Position numbers and translations under genes: made by a program
The notes under the pieces: model-generated
Databases searched by the model: none
What the model was told of the DNA's origin: nothing
What the model saw: the letters and a program-made list of their open reading frames with translations, nothing else
In this document: positions 52,283 to 62,059 of the stretch, one piece after another
Layout: the number at the start of each line of letters is the position of its first letter
Position numbering within the stretch: position 1 is the first letter of the stretch
Assembly: GCA_024691305.1 (NCBI GenBank)
Contig: JAILNS010000006.1
Span: 62,001-126,000, forward strand
DNA from: Lachnospiraceae bacterium
Lineage (GTDB): Bacteria; Bacillota; Clostridia; Lachnospirales; Lachnospiraceae
Length of the DNA stretch: 64,000 nucleotides
Reading direction: 5' to 3'

Positions 52283-53308
52283 ATGGCATCATTTGGATCC
52301 AGTTTATGGAATAAAAGTAAATCAGGGTTCGGCTCGGCTGTGAACGGATTAAAAAAAGCCGGCAGTGCTATAAGCAGCGGTGCATCGACTTTTGCAAAGA
52401 GTTCTGTCGGACAATCCCTCGCTGCAGAGTTTGGCAATGTATCCAAGGCCGTAATCGAGATAGCCGATTTTTCCGAACGTAAGGTCACAGAGGAAAATGC
52501 AAAGAAACCCGGCGGCGGAGCAGGAATCAGCGGACTTAGCGGTTTTAGTGGCGGACTTGCCCAGAACTATATGCAGATGGAGAGACTGTCAAGCAAGCTT
52601 AATGAAGTGACGGGTGCTTTAGGTGATGGCGGTGACGATGAGGAATTTGAGATCCTTAAGAACTACCAGAAATTCAGATTTGAAGTACCTTTTAATCCTT
52701 CCGAACTGACATTTACCGGATACGGCGGTGAGGAAATGGCCGTACAGAACTTCTCGACCGTATCCGATGATGATCCTACGGGAGAAAAAGCAAAGAAGGA
52801 TCCGAACAAATCCCGAAAAGGCCCCGGAAACCAGATCAAACAGGTAGATTCTCATATCGAGATGAATATACCTTTGATATTTGATAAGACCAATGTCCAT
52901 GAGGCATTTTATGCCGATAAGTTTTCGCTTGGCGCGACAAATCTGGCCAAGGAAGCTTTTAAGGTAGGTAAGGATGCGCTTGGCGCAGGAGATTACTCCG
53001 TGCAGGCCGAGGTTGAAGCATTCACATCGATCATAAGATCCAAGGAAAGAAGACTTATTCATTTTACATGGGGCGACATGTCCTATGAAGGAATATTAAA
53101 CAGTGTAAGTGCCGAATATACGATGTTTAACGTGAGCGGCGAACCCTGCAGGGCTAAGGTAAATCTAAGACTTGTCCTGCTCGACGGCGATTACGCAGAT
53201 ACATCCAGGATATGGCGTGAGAGATATACCAAGCGTCTTAATGTGCAGACGGCAGACAGTCTGCTCGATGCAGCTGATGATCTGTTACCTTCAGGTCAGG
53301 CACACTGA
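52283..53308 (+). CDS. CIS tube-domain baseplate protein 2 (paralogue)
   Basis: A 341-residue paralogue of the preceding protein. The N-terminal 110 residues are Gly/Ser/Ala-rich. The tube domain (about 125-320) has FRFEVPFNPSELTFTGYGG, an insertion rich in Lys/Pro/Gly at 165-190, SHIEMNIPLIFDKTNVHEAF, LIHFTWGDMSYEGILNSV and YTMFNVSGEPCRAKVNLRL. Two tandem copies suggest a two-layer adaptor between tube and hub. GAGGAAAAGG precedes the ATG. LysM is again absent. Confidence 0.85.
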   Translation: MASFGSSLWNKSKSGFGSAVNGLKKAGSAISSGASTFAKSSVGQSLAAEFGNVSKAVIEIADFSERKVTEENAKKPGGGAGISGLSGFSGGLAQNYMQMERLSSKLNEVTGALGDGGDDEEFEILKNYQKFRFEVPFNPSELTFTGYGGEEMAVQNFSTVSDDDPTGEKAKKDPNKSRKGPGNQIKQVDSHIEMNIPLIFDKTNVHEAFYADKFSLGATNLAKEAFKVGKDALGAGDYSVQAEVEAFTSIIRSKERRLIHFTWGDMSYEGILNSVSAEYTMFNVSGEPCRAKVNLRLVLLDGDYADTSRIWRERYTKRLNVQTADSLLDAADDLLPSGQAH

Positions 53309-53321
53309 CAGATAAACAGTT

Positions 53322-54473
53322 ATGGCAGAGTACGATCTTACAAAATTATATGATAAATACGAAGGCTTTCATTATCCTTATGCAAGGGTATATCTGGGCG
53401 GACAGGATCCCGAACAGGACGGCAAACTCGGAGCCAGGATATATGATTATTCGGTTGAGATAACCAGCGACTTCAAGGCATCGATCGCATCGTTTTCGAT
53501 AGGCGGCATGTTTAATGATACGGCCGGTTTATTCAATATGAGTAAGCTGAAAAAATATATCTACCTGGGAAACGACGTTAAGATCTTTATGGGACATGCT
53601 TCCAGCATTATGGAAGTTTTCAGGGGATATATAGCGAGAGTTGATTTTTCCTATAATCCCGATACCAGTGCAGAAGGTGTGATCAGGATAACCGCAATGG
53701 ACGTCAAAGGGATAATGATGTCGAATAACTCTCATAAGAGACTTTCGGCAAACTATTATTCCGATGCCGTATCGGAGATATTTAACGGGGCGGTATATCA
53801 GAACCTTATAAACAGACAGATCATAACGGACTTAAGCGTTAGCGATACTCCCGATAAGCCACCGGGAGGGGCAGGGCCGGAGCCGCCTGACAACCGGATA
53901 GAACTGGTTGCGGAGAGCGATTATGATTTTGTCGTAAAAGCAGCCAAGAAGTTTAATTATGAGTTTTTTACGGTAGGCGGAAACATTGCTTTCAGAAAAG
54001 CCAAATCAAATACACAGGAACTGATAGAGATAATCCCTTCGACGGTAATAAAGTCGTTCGACATAGGATATGACATTACCGGTGTCGTGGGTTCAGTCAA
54101 GGTAAGGACCTTAGATATAGGCAAGGCCAACAAGATAGAGGTACAAAAGAAGAATTCCGCCAAGTTTTCACTCGGAAGCAAGGCTAAGCCAATGATAGCG
54201 AATCAGGTCTACGTATATACGGACTCATCGATCGAGACTCAGGCGGATGCGGATCTTAGAGCATCATATCTTCTTGAGAGTATGTCATACCGTCTGGGAA
54301 GCCTGAACATGAAGATCGACGGTATACCGGAGATAGTACCGGGACGTTTTGTGGTACTGAAGGACTTCGGCGATGGAGTTTCAAATAAATATTATGTGAC
54401 CGACGTTATTCATGAGTTTTATGAAAACGGGGAGTATACAACTACGATCGTAGGTAAGGCCGCTACGCTGTAA
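53322..54473 (+). CDS. Baseplate hub protein (phage late control gpD / VgrG N-terminal type)
   Basis: A 383-residue hub protein. The pattern matches gpD-type hubs: an early strand block (YPYARVYLGGQDPEQ, YDYSVEITSDFKASIASFSI), LGNDVKIFMGHASSIMEVFRG, IARVDFSYNPDTSAEGVIRI, a helix-linker, then YDFVVKAAKKFNYEFFTVGG and the closing PEIVPGRFVVLKDFGDGVSNKYYVTDV. Together with the next protein it makes up the split equivalent of a VgrG. A Pro/Gly loop at about 182-192 interrupts the middle. The gene lies 13 bases after the second CIS-tube gene. Confidence 0.88.
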   Translation: MAEYDLTKLYDKYEGFHYPYARVYLGGQDPEQDGKLGARIYDYSVEITSDFKASIASFSIGGMFNDTAGLFNMSKLKKYIYLGNDVKIFMGHASSIMEVFRGYIARVDFSYNPDTSAEGVIRITAMDVKGIMMSNNSHKRLSANYYSDAVSEIFNGAVYQNLINRQIITDLSVSDTPDKPPGGAGPEPPDNRIELVAESDYDFVVKAAKKFNYEFFTVGGNIAFRKAKSNTQELIEIIPSTVIKSFDIGYDITGVVGSVKVRTLDIGKANKIEVQKKNSAKFSLGSKAKPMIANQVYVYTDSSIETQADADLRASYLLESMSYRLGSLNMKIDGIPEIVPGRFVVLKDFGDGVSNKYYVTDVIHEFYENGEYTTTIVGKAATL

Positions 54474-54492
54474 GGCCGGTCGGGAGAGTAAA

Positions 54493-55305
54493 ATGCCTTT
54501 TTTTGATTATGTCGATGAAGTGGCAAAACACGGAATAGATAAGAATGACATGGGAGATAACCGTATCTTCGGTGTTTTGGTATGTCAGGTCGTAAAAAAC
54601 TATGATGAAAAAAAACAGGGATTCGTTCAGGTTAACATAACAACACGCGATTATTCCGAATCAAGGCTCGTATGGGCGCGTATGGCACTGCCCTACGGGG
54701 GCAACAAGTGGGGTGAATACTTTATCCCCGAGGTCGGTGACCAGGTGCTTGTGGTCTTTGAGCAGGGTCTCATAGAAAGACCTTTTATCATAGGAGCCGT
54801 TCCGAAGGCAAATTCGTCTTTTATGACACAGACCTTCGATGAGAAGAACCAGCTTAAGCGTATCCAGACCAGGAACGGAGACCTTATCGAGATCAAAGAT
54901 AATGCCGAAGGAGACGGCGAAAAAGACCATATCATCGTAAAGACAGCCAAAGATCTGCATAAACTTGAGATCGATAACGAAAACAAGAAGATCCTGATAA
55001 CTGATAAAGACGGCAAAAACAAGATAGAGATGAAGACCGAAAACGGTCAGATGGAAGTACTTGCAGCTCAGAAACTTACGGTAAAGGTCGGTGACAATAT
55101 CAAGTTGGTAATGAACGGTTCAAACGGTACCGTGACTCTTGAATCTACCAAGTTAAAGATCGAGACGACCGATACATCGGAGATCAAATCCAACAGCAGA
55201 GTGACCATAGAGGGCGGAAATGTCAATGTTTCGGGTAACTCGATGCTTAAGTTAAAGAGCAGCGGCCCTGTTACGGTAGAGGGCACACCTATCAAACTGG
55301 GATAA
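54493..55305 (+). CDS. Baseplate spike protein (gpV/VgrG beta-helix type)
   Basis: A 270-residue spike. The OB-fold domain (20-105) carries FGVLVCQVVKNYDEKKQGFV, LVWARMALPYGGNKWGEYFIPEVGDQVLVVFEQG and RPFIIGAVPK. The rest is an intertwined beta-helix of short strands (KIEMKTENGQMEV, KLTVKVGDNIKLVMNG, VTIEGGNVNVSG). It forms a trimer under the hub and carries the PAAR-like tip encoded at 44425. GGGAGAG precedes the ATG. No effector domain is fused to it. Confidence 0.9.
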   Translation: MPFFDYVDEVAKHGIDKNDMGDNRIFGVLVCQVVKNYDEKKQGFVQVNITTRDYSESRLVWARMALPYGGNKWGEYFIPEVGDQVLVVFEQGLIERPFIIGAVPKANSSFMTQTFDEKNQLKRIQTRNGDLIEIKDNAEGDGEKDHIIVKTAKDLHKLEIDNENKKILITDKDGKNKIEMKTENGQMEVLAAQKLTVKVGDNIKLVMNGSNGTVTLESTKLKIETTDTSEIKSNSRVTIEGGNVNVSGNSMLKLKSSGPVTVEGTPIKLG

Positions 55306-55317
55306 AAGGTGATCATT

Positions 55318-55776
55318 ATGGCACAGGAATTTTTGGGAACAGGAATGGCTTTTCCTCCGCGTATAGATCCTGCGACAGGCAGGTTCGTTACAAGCAGCGG
55401 ATCGCAGAGCGTAAAAGAATCTATATATCTGATACTTATGACACAGGTTACAGAGAGGTTTACAAGACCGTATTTTGGTACCGAAACTTCATCTTATGTG
55501 TTCATGGATCTTAATCTTACGGAACTTACGATCATGAAAAGAGAATTGACCGAGAGTATTATGAGCCAGGAACCCAGGGTCAGTCGTATAAATATAGAGA
55601 CGGAGATGAGGGAGCAGCAGGGTTACATCATGATCAATATAGATTATGAACTTGCCCAGACAAATCAAAGGGATAATCTGGTATTCCCGTTTTACTTAAA
55701 TGCCGAACCGGAACCGGAAGAGGAAGAAGAGTATTACGAGCCCGAAATAATAGACACAGACAATTATGGTGAATAG
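55318..55776 (+). CDS. Baseplate wedge protein gp25/gpW-like
   Basis: A 152-residue gp25-like protein that starts sheath assembly at the baseplate. I place the start at ATG 55318 (MAQEFLGTGMAFPP), as AAAGGTG at 55305-55311 is then the ribosome site and not part of the gene. Features include GSQSVKESIYLILMTQVTER, TRPYFGTETSSYVF with the conserved EPR-type segment SQEPRVSRINIET, and a final strand. An acidic C-terminal tail of about 25 residues (EPEEEEEYYEPE) is an addition to the usual family. Confidence 0.88.
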   Translation: MAQEFLGTGMAFPPRIDPATGRFVTSSGSQSVKESIYLILMTQVTERFTRPYFGTETSSYVFMDLNLTELTIMKRELTESIMSQEPRVSRINIETEMREQQGYIMINIDYELAQTNQRDNLVFPFYLNAEPEPEEEEEYYEPEIIDTDNYGE

Positions 55777-55781
55777 GTCTT

Positions 55782-58700
55782 ATGAGTAATATCTGGAAAC
55801 CTCTGAGTGCAGAGGAAATCGAAAATAAAATAGAGAAACTGGCATCAAGTTATGTGCCCGAGTGGAACTTTGACAGGAACAATCCTGACATAGGTTCCGT
55901 CATAGCACAGGTATTTGCCAGACAGACCGAAGAAAATTACCGCCTAATGAGCCTGATGCCCGAGCGTTATCATTTAGAGTTTGTAAATATGCTCGATTTC
56001 TCGCTTCATCCCGCACAGCCGGCAGGAAGTATGGTCGTTTTCAATCTGTACGGAGGTGTTATCCCCGGTTCACAGCTTCCCAAGGGAACAAGACTCTCTG
56101 CCGAATCCGAAGAAGCCGATACCGGATATGTGGTATACGAGACCGACAGGAATATATATGTGACCGAGGCTCAGATCAGGGCCGTATTTGAGACTGATAA
56201 GGAGCGCGGACTTATATCCCCTGTATTCGGGGAATTTGCGGTACCCAAGATCGTACCGGAATCAGCGATCATAACGCCTGCGCAGGAAGAGGGGGAGATT
56301 CCTGAAAATATAGTTCCGGAACCCGAACTGTTCTCGGATATAGTTGACGAGGAAGTTGTTGCGACAGTGCCTCCCTTTGTGCTTTTCGGAGAAAAAAGTA
56401 ACCTTGGACAGAGCGTACTTACCCTGTATCATAACAGACTCTTTGACGGAGTGGATGAACCCATATATGTACGTCTAAGCGGCGGTTCAACGTTTGCCGG
56501 AAGGGTAGCATCCAGGGAATTCTGTTTTAAATATTTAACTGCGGAAGGATTTAAAGAGTTTGACAAGGTCAGACTCATGGATGATAACGAAACCTTTGAA
56601 CTTACCAAGTCCGAGGAGAGCGCCAAAGTTGATGTGGGCGATAAGGAACTTTCGGTAGTAACATTAAGTGCAAATGACGTGCTTACGGATTCACTTGCGG
56701 TTACGGATATTTCCCTTTCCGCAGGAGGAGCTTCCAAGGCTCCCGAGTATGTAGGCGACGGACAGATGGAACTTGAGGTAAGGAAGTTTAATCCTTTCAG
56801 CGATACCATCGCAGTTTATAACGAGTGCTATATAGGCCACGATCCGTGCTTCTCAAAGTCCGGTGCAAGGATCAGCCTGAATTTTAAGGTGACATATCAC
56901 GATAACCAGATAAGACTTACGGCAGAGCAGGAAGAAGCAGAACTCACGGTTGTAAAGCGTAAGCCTAAGAAGATGCCTTTTGACAATCCGTCTCTTGTCA
57001 AGGTCGATGAAGTAACGATAGAGTACTATAACGGAATCGGCTGGAAGAAACTGCACTGCGATACCGAGTATGCGGGAATGTTTGAAAATACCGAAGACGG
57101 GGATTACAAGTTGAACTTCATATGCCCCGAGGACTGGGTCGCATCCGAGAGCGGTCCGTACAGCGGAAGATCCCTTCGTATGAGAGTTACCAGATCGGAT
57201 AACTGCTATATGCGTCCTGCGATCCATACATACCCTACCATCGAGAATATGAAGATATCATATTCGTACGAAGGCAAATTCGTGCCCCCGACCAAGGTTG
57301 AGATGATCGCAGGCACAGTTAAGAGCGATATTACCGATAAACTTGGACTGGATAAGGAATTTACCGTACTTGCCGGAAGCAATTACGCAGAAGATACTCT
57401 GTTTATAGGACTAGACCGAAAACTTGAAGAAGGTCCCATAAGTATTTATTTCCAGCTGGCGGATATCAATAATCAAAACGGTGTAAGGTTTAGAATGGAA
57501 TACAGTTCATCATCGGGATTTAAGGAGATGCGTTATACCGATCTGACCGAGGATTTTACGAGGTCAGGTACCTTAATGTTTTTGCCTCCTGCCGATATGG
57601 CTGAGATGACCATAGAGGGTAACAGACTCTACTGGATCAAGATCGTAAGGAGCAAAGTTCAAAAGAATCAGGGCTCCGATGTATTTTTGCCTCATATCGT
57701 TAAGCTGTGCTTAAACGCCGTTACCGTCACAAACGTTCAGACAAGTGACGAAACGGATTACTATATTGACGAAGTGATGCCCAATATGCGCTTTTCGCTC
57801 GGCTCGGGAAATATCCTTGATGCCGAGATATGGGTGAATGAAGTCGGTGTAACGCGAAAAGAGGATATGGAGAGACTGCTGTCCGAATATCCCGAAAAGG
57901 TGCGTGCGGAATATGACTTCCTGGGCAGAATATCAGGATTTTATGTTCTCTGGTCAGAGGTGGAAAATTTTGCAAATGCCACTGACAGAAGAAGTTATCG
58001 TATAGACCGTATGACGGGTACGGTGATGTTCTCGGACGGAACCAATTGTGATATCCCGAGGGTGGTCGATGATGTTGCATTTAAGGCACGTATAAGATCG
58101 ACAGACGGTGAAAGGGGTAATCTGGGCGAAGGCATGATCACCGAATTTGCGGGGGATGCGCCTTATATAGACAGCCTGTACAATCCCATCCGTGCTCACG
58201 GCGGAAGTAACTTAGAGACTCTTGATCATGCACTTCTTAGGGGAGCAGGAATCATGCATGCCAGAGGCAAACTTGTTTCCGAAGGTGATTATGTGAGACA
58301 CATCATGGAGTTTTCGGACAGCATTGAAAGATCCAGAGTGGTTCCGGGACTTACGATAGACGGCTTATCCGATCCCTCGGACATATCCATCGTACTCCTT
58401 ATGAAGGATTTTGCCGATGGTGCATTCTCTTTTCACAGGATATCCGCTCTTCTTAAGAAAGATCTGCTCAAGCACTGTGAACTGACCATATCCGAGGAAA
58501 ATCTTCATATCGTTGAGCCTATATTCGTGGATATATCGGTAACGATCTGGGCTACGGTCATGGATATGGATGACAGTTTTGAGGTACAGAATGAATTAAA
58601 GAGTGTTCTTGCGACATACTTAAATCCTGTTTCGGATGAGAACAATGCGGGATGGAACATAGGCGTACTGCCCAAAGAATCGCAGATACTCATGAGGCTT

Positions 58701-58859
58701 AGTGTACTCAGAAGCCGTGCGATCATTCAGAGGATCACCGTTATAGGACGTTATACGGATGCTGACGGTGAGCATGAGATGGATACCAAGGATATTGAGA
58801 TCACACCTTTTATGGTTCCCAAGAGCGGAACACACAAGGTTATCGTAACTAATAAATAA
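55782..58859 (+). CDS. Baseplate J-like wedge protein 1 (Afp11/Pvc11 type), 1025 aa
   Basis: A large wedge protein of the gpJ/gp6 class. The opening is typical (SSYVPEWNFDRNNPDIGSV, then FARQTEENYRLMSLMPERYH and SLHPAQPAGSMVVFNLYGG). The long beta-rich centre is followed by the baseplate-J domain (about 800-1000) with LDHALLRGAGIMHARGKLVS, GDYVRHIMEFSDSIERSRVVPG and the closing RAIIQRITVIGRY. It lies 5 bases after the gp25-like gene. Its length, about 1000 residues, is normal for eCIS. Confidence 0.9.
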   Translation: MSNIWKPLSAEEIENKIEKLASSYVPEWNFDRNNPDIGSVIAQVFARQTEENYRLMSLMPERYHLEFVNMLDFSLHPAQPAGSMVVFNLYGGVIPGSQLPKGTRLSAESEEADTGYVVYETDRNIYVTEAQIRAVFETDKERGLISPVFGEFAVPKIVPESAIITPAQEEGEIPENIVPEPELFSDIVDEEVVATVPPFVLFGEKSNLGQSVLTLYHNRLFDGVDEPIYVRLSGGSTFAGRVASREFCFKYLTAEGFKEFDKVRLMDDNETFELTKSEESAKVDVGDKELSVVTLSANDVLTDSLAVTDISLSAGGASKAPEYVGDGQMELEVRKFNPFSDTIAVYNECYIGHDPCFSKSGARISLNFKVTYHDNQIRLTAEQEEAELTVVKRKPKKMPFDNPSLVKVDEVTIEYYNGIGWKKLHCDTEYAGMFENTEDGDYKLNFICPEDWVASESGPYSGRSLRMRVTRSDNCYMRPAIHTYPTIENMKISYSYEGKFVPPTKVEMIAGTVKSDITDKLGLDKEFTVLAGSNYAEDTLFIGLDRKLEEGPISIYFQLADINNQNGVRFRMEYSSSSGFKEMRYTDLTEDFTRSGTLMFLPPADMAEMTIEGNRLYWIKIVRSKVQKNQGSDVFLPHIVKLCLNAVTVTNVQTSDETDYYIDEVMPNMRFSLGSGNILDAEIWVNEVGVTRKEDMERLLSEYPEKVRAEYDFLGRISGFYVLWSEVENFANATDRRSYRIDRMTGTVMFSDGTNCDIPRVVDDVAFKARIRSTDGERGNLGEGMITEFAGDAPYIDSLYNPIRAHGGSNLETLDHALLRGAGIMHARGKLVSEGDYVRHIMEFSDSIERSRVVPGLTIDGLSDPSDISIVLLMKDFADGAFSFHRISALLKKDLLKHCELTISEENLHIVEPIFVDISVTIWATVMDMDDSFEVQNELKSVLATYLNPVSDENNAGWNIGVLPKESQILMRLSVLRSRAIIQRITVIGRYTDADGEHEMDTKDIEITPFMVPKSGTHKVIVTNK

Positions 58860-58872
58860 AGAGGTCTAAAGA

Positions 58873-60963
58873 ATGCTTAGTGTTGAGGAACTGCAAAGCA
58901 GAACCTTCGAAGAAAGAATGGAGGATGTGTTAAAAGAGTTACCGCTCAGATCTTCAGAGTGGACCAACTATAACGCATCGGATCCCGGTATAACGATAGT
59001 CGAATACCTTACGGCATATTCGGCATTGCAGGGTGCAGAGATCGTTGCCTTAAGTTACAGAGCCAAAATGGCACTGCTTAAGATGGCAGGTTTCGTACCA
59101 ATGAGAGGCAAGTGCTCCAGACTGCTCATATCTGCCGACGACCTTGGAGGCAAGGAAACTCTGATAGCAGGACAGAGGTTTCATATCGGAGACATATGTT
59201 TTGAAACTAACCGTGAGATGACCGTCGGAGCGTGCAGACTCACCGGAGTATTTGCACAAGACCAAAACGGATACAGGGATGTGAGTTTCGTTCTTGATAA
59301 AGAATTGAGCGTTCCTGCCAGGATATTCGGTGAAGAGCCTGTCGCAGACAATGCTTTGTATATGATCTTTGAGGGAACCCCCGATGATATCAAAGAGATC
59401 ATGATGTATGTGCGCATGAATGTAGGCGCAAACAGAAATGCCACGGTGGATCGTACAGAGCATATCTTTGCGGATGTTGAGTGGGAGGTATATACAGCTG
59501 AAGGCTTTAAGAAGGTGAATGTACGTGATTATACCGGTGCTTTTGCCGACAGCGGAGAGATACGTATATCACTTTCCGATAATGAACTTGCAGAGTATAA
59601 CGATACCCCTGTGCCGGGATATTGTATCAGGGCCACACTTAAGAGAGCCGATTATGATATAGTTCCCAGGATGACCAATCTGTATGGTTTTTTGTTTGAA
59701 GTATGGCAGAAGGATACATATGCTTTTTCACAGTGTTTCTCCAAAAATGACCGCGTGACAGTCAAGTCTCCCATAGGAGATGATGTTTATTATGTGGTTT
59801 TTGGCAGGGAGAAAAAAGGTTCTTCATACCGTCGCTATGAACTCATTACATCAAGTGATATAGAGGGACGTTTTTGCAGATATCAGGAAGGTCCAGACGG
59901 GATGACATTTGAGTTTGACGAGAATACCTACGGATATGCTCCGATGAAGGGCAAAGAGTGTGTCAGGGTCGTGATATATAACGAGCAGATCATGCGCAGG
60001 TATAACGTAGGTACCGTAATAGGATACGATGATCAGGAGATAGATCTTCCTCTTGCCCGTATAGTCAGTGACAGCTTTTTCCTGATAGCAAGAAGACAGG
60101 ATGAAGAGGGCTTTATATATGATTTTGTAAGACCGGAAAAGAAGAATCCGGGAGCTCTCTATTATCATCTGCTTGAGAACGAAGGACGTATAATCATAGA
60201 AGATCCGGGTGATTTCATAGGTGCGACTCTTTATATGGGTAGCGCCTCGGTCAATTCCGGCCCCAGAGGGAATATCACTTCCGGCAATTATCTTACCATA
60301 GATGATGAGCACATCAAAGCCAGGTTCTATAATCCCGGAGTCGGTACAGGAGGAGCATACAGGGAGACGCTTGAAGATGTCAGAGCACGTTTCCTTAAGG
60401 ATATGAGAACTCCATATACGGCTGTTACCGCAGAGGATTATGAGAACATAGTAAGGACAACTCCCGGACTTTGTATCAGGAAGACCAGGGCCGTTATGGA
60501 TGAAAATGAAAATATGGTCAGGATCGTGGTAATGCCCGATACGGATGAACATTTCCCGAAACTTACCGATATATACAGAAAGAGGATATCTGACAGACTC
60601 GAGAGCAGACGGCTGATAACCACTGAGTTTAAGATCATACAGCCGGTATATGCGGGGGTAGGTGTGAGAGCGACCGTATATGTAAAGAGGCATTTTGCCG
60701 ATTGCAGGGAGCAGATAGAAGAAAGGATCCGTACCAGACTTAATTACATGGATTCCGATCATAACATAGGTGAGATATTAAGGTTTGAGGACGTGTTCCA
60801 TGCTGTAGAGGAACTGCCTTGCGTAGAGTATGTATACGAACTTTCGCTGCATACCGAAAATGCCAAGTTTGCACAGCTTAAGGAATATGACATAATACCG
60901 AGATTTGACTGTGTCATTCATCCGGGGAACATACAGCTGCAGATAATCACATCGGAAAAATAA
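58873..60963 (+). CDS. Baseplate J-like wedge protein 2 (Afp12/Pvc12 type), 696 aa
   Basis: A second wedge protein. The start matches the class (RTFEERMEDVLKELPLRSSE, SDPGITIVEYLTAYSALQGA, YRAKMALLKMAGFVPMRGK), and the J-like core is at about 490-640: RETLEDVRARFLKDMRTPY, TAEDYENIVRTTPGLCIRK, DENENMVRIVVMPD. The closing part GEILRFEDVFHAVEELPCVEYVYEL is also typical. AGAGGT precedes the ATG. It pairs with wedge protein 1 to form the baseplate ring. Confidence 0.88.
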   Translation: MLSVEELQSRTFEERMEDVLKELPLRSSEWTNYNASDPGITIVEYLTAYSALQGAEIVALSYRAKMALLKMAGFVPMRGKCSRLLISADDLGGKETLIAGQRFHIGDICFETNREMTVGACRLTGVFAQDQNGYRDVSFVLDKELSVPARIFGEEPVADNALYMIFEGTPDDIKEIMMYVRMNVGANRNATVDRTEHIFADVEWEVYTAEGFKKVNVRDYTGAFADSGEIRISLSDNELAEYNDTPVPGYCIRATLKRADYDIVPRMTNLYGFLFEVWQKDTYAFSQCFSKNDRVTVKSPIGDDVYYVVFGREKKGSSYRRYELITSSDIEGRFCRYQEGPDGMTFEFDENTYGYAPMKGKECVRVVIYNEQIMRRYNVGTVIGYDDQEIDLPLARIVSDSFFLIARRQDEEGFIYDFVRPEKKNPGALYYHLLENEGRIIIEDPGDFIGATLYMGSASVNSGPRGNITSGNYLTIDDEHIKARFYNPGVGTGGAYRETLEDVRARFLKDMRTPYTAVTAEDYENIVRTTPGLCIRKTRAVMDENENMVRIVVMPDTDEHFPKLTDIYRKRISDRLESRRLITTEFKIIQPVYAGVGVRATVYVKRHFADCREQIEERIRTRLNYMDSDHNIGEILRFEDVFHAVEELPCVEYVYELSLHTENAKFAQLKEYDIIPRFDCVIHPGNIQLQIITSEK

Positions 60964-60984
60964 TTTTGTGGGAGTAAATTTTCC

Positions 60985-62043
60985 ATGGCATACGATATAT
61001 GGTATTCGATCAGGGGAAACAGAATAAAGAACGGATATGTCAAAGGTTTTACATATGACGATTCGGGGAAACTTATCCTTAATGAAAAAGAGCATGAGCA
61101 TTTCCTGTTCATGAAGCCTCTTGACGGTGTGACAGAGGGCTCTGAATGGGGGCGATTTAGTAGTATTCTTCTTTCGTCAGAAGAAATGGTGTGTTACACT
61201 TATATAATGACAACCGATATCAGAGAGATCCGCACCGAAGATGACAGACTTATCCTGATCGAAGATATGTTGTGTGACGAGGACATCAGTGCATATGACA
61301 AGGTCAGATTCCTTATGGAAAACGGCGCAAAAAGGCTGGTCAACACACAGGATGCCCTGCTATATGAATTAAACGGCAGATACCTGTATCTTGCAATAGA
61401 GATGATGGGGTACGGTTCGGCTTCGATCGAAAAAATCAGAGTAAGTGCGGTTGGCGATAACTTTATGGGAACATTTCCTGCGGTTTATCAGGAAAGAAAC
61501 AGTTTTCTTCACAGATATCTCTCTGTTTTTTCGAGTATATATAATGACATTTCGGATCAGAACGATAAGCTGTATGAGATGCTTGATCTGGACAAATGCT
61601 CTGCGGAACTGCTTGAAATGTACGGTTCATGGTTTGGTATAGATCTTAAGGGCGGATTCCTTTCGGAAGATGTTCTTCGTAAGATAGTAAAAGAGGCATA
61701 TAGCCTGAACCGCATGAAAGGTACCAGAAGAGGTATCGAACGTATACTTGAGATCATTCTCGGAGAAGAAGTCGTGATCTTAGAGAACCGTATGCAGGGC
61801 GGAGAGATATTTGAGATCACTATCCTTGTAAACAGGCATATGACTGAGGAACTCAGACACCAGCTTACATTTATGGTCGATCAGTTCAAACCGCTCCGTA
61901 CCAAGCTCAGGATACTCCAGATGGAGAAAGAAGCTGTTATGGATGGCAACAGTTATCTGGATATGAATGCAGCAATACCCGGTGAAAAGCTTGCGATACT
62001 TGACGAAGTACCCCTGTATGATGGGGCAATTACGTTAACATAG
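60985..62043 (+). CDS. Phage tail protein I-like baseplate protein, 352 aa
   Basis: A 352-residue tail protein of the P2 gpI-like class. The core is FPAVYQERNSFLHRYLSVFS, IYNDISDQNDKLYEMLDLDK, CSAELLEMYGSWFGIDL and AYSLNRMKGTRRGIERILEII, the typical helix-turn pattern that contacts wedge proteins and tail fibres. About 150 residues of beta-rich sequence precede the core, longer than in phages. GGGAG precedes the ATG. This is the last recognisable structural gene in the window; a fibre gene does not follow. Confidence 0.8.
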   Translation: MAYDIWYSIRGNRIKNGYVKGFTYDDSGKLILNEKEHEHFLFMKPLDGVTEGSEWGRFSSILLSSEEMVCYTYIMTTDIREIRTEDDRLILIEDMLCDEDISAYDKVRFLMENGAKRLVNTQDALLYELNGRYLYLAIEMMGYGSASIEKIRVSAVGDNFMGTFPAVYQERNSFLHRYLSVFSSIYNDISDQNDKLYEMLDLDKCSAELLEMYGSWFGIDLKGGFLSEDVLRKIVKEAYSLNRMKGTRRGIERILEIILGEEVVILENRMQGGEIFEITILVNRHMTEELRHQLTFMVDQFKPLRTKLRILQMEKEAVMDGNSYLDMNAAIPGEKLAILDEVPLYDGAITLT

Positions 62044-62059
62044 ACTATGAGGAGTAATT

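Noticed and set aside
31694..62043. A complete prophage or R-type bacteriocin
   Set aside because: There are no capsid, portal, terminase, lysis, integrase or replication genes; the DUF4255 cap, DUF4280 tip and CIS-tube proteins point to an eCIS-type particle.
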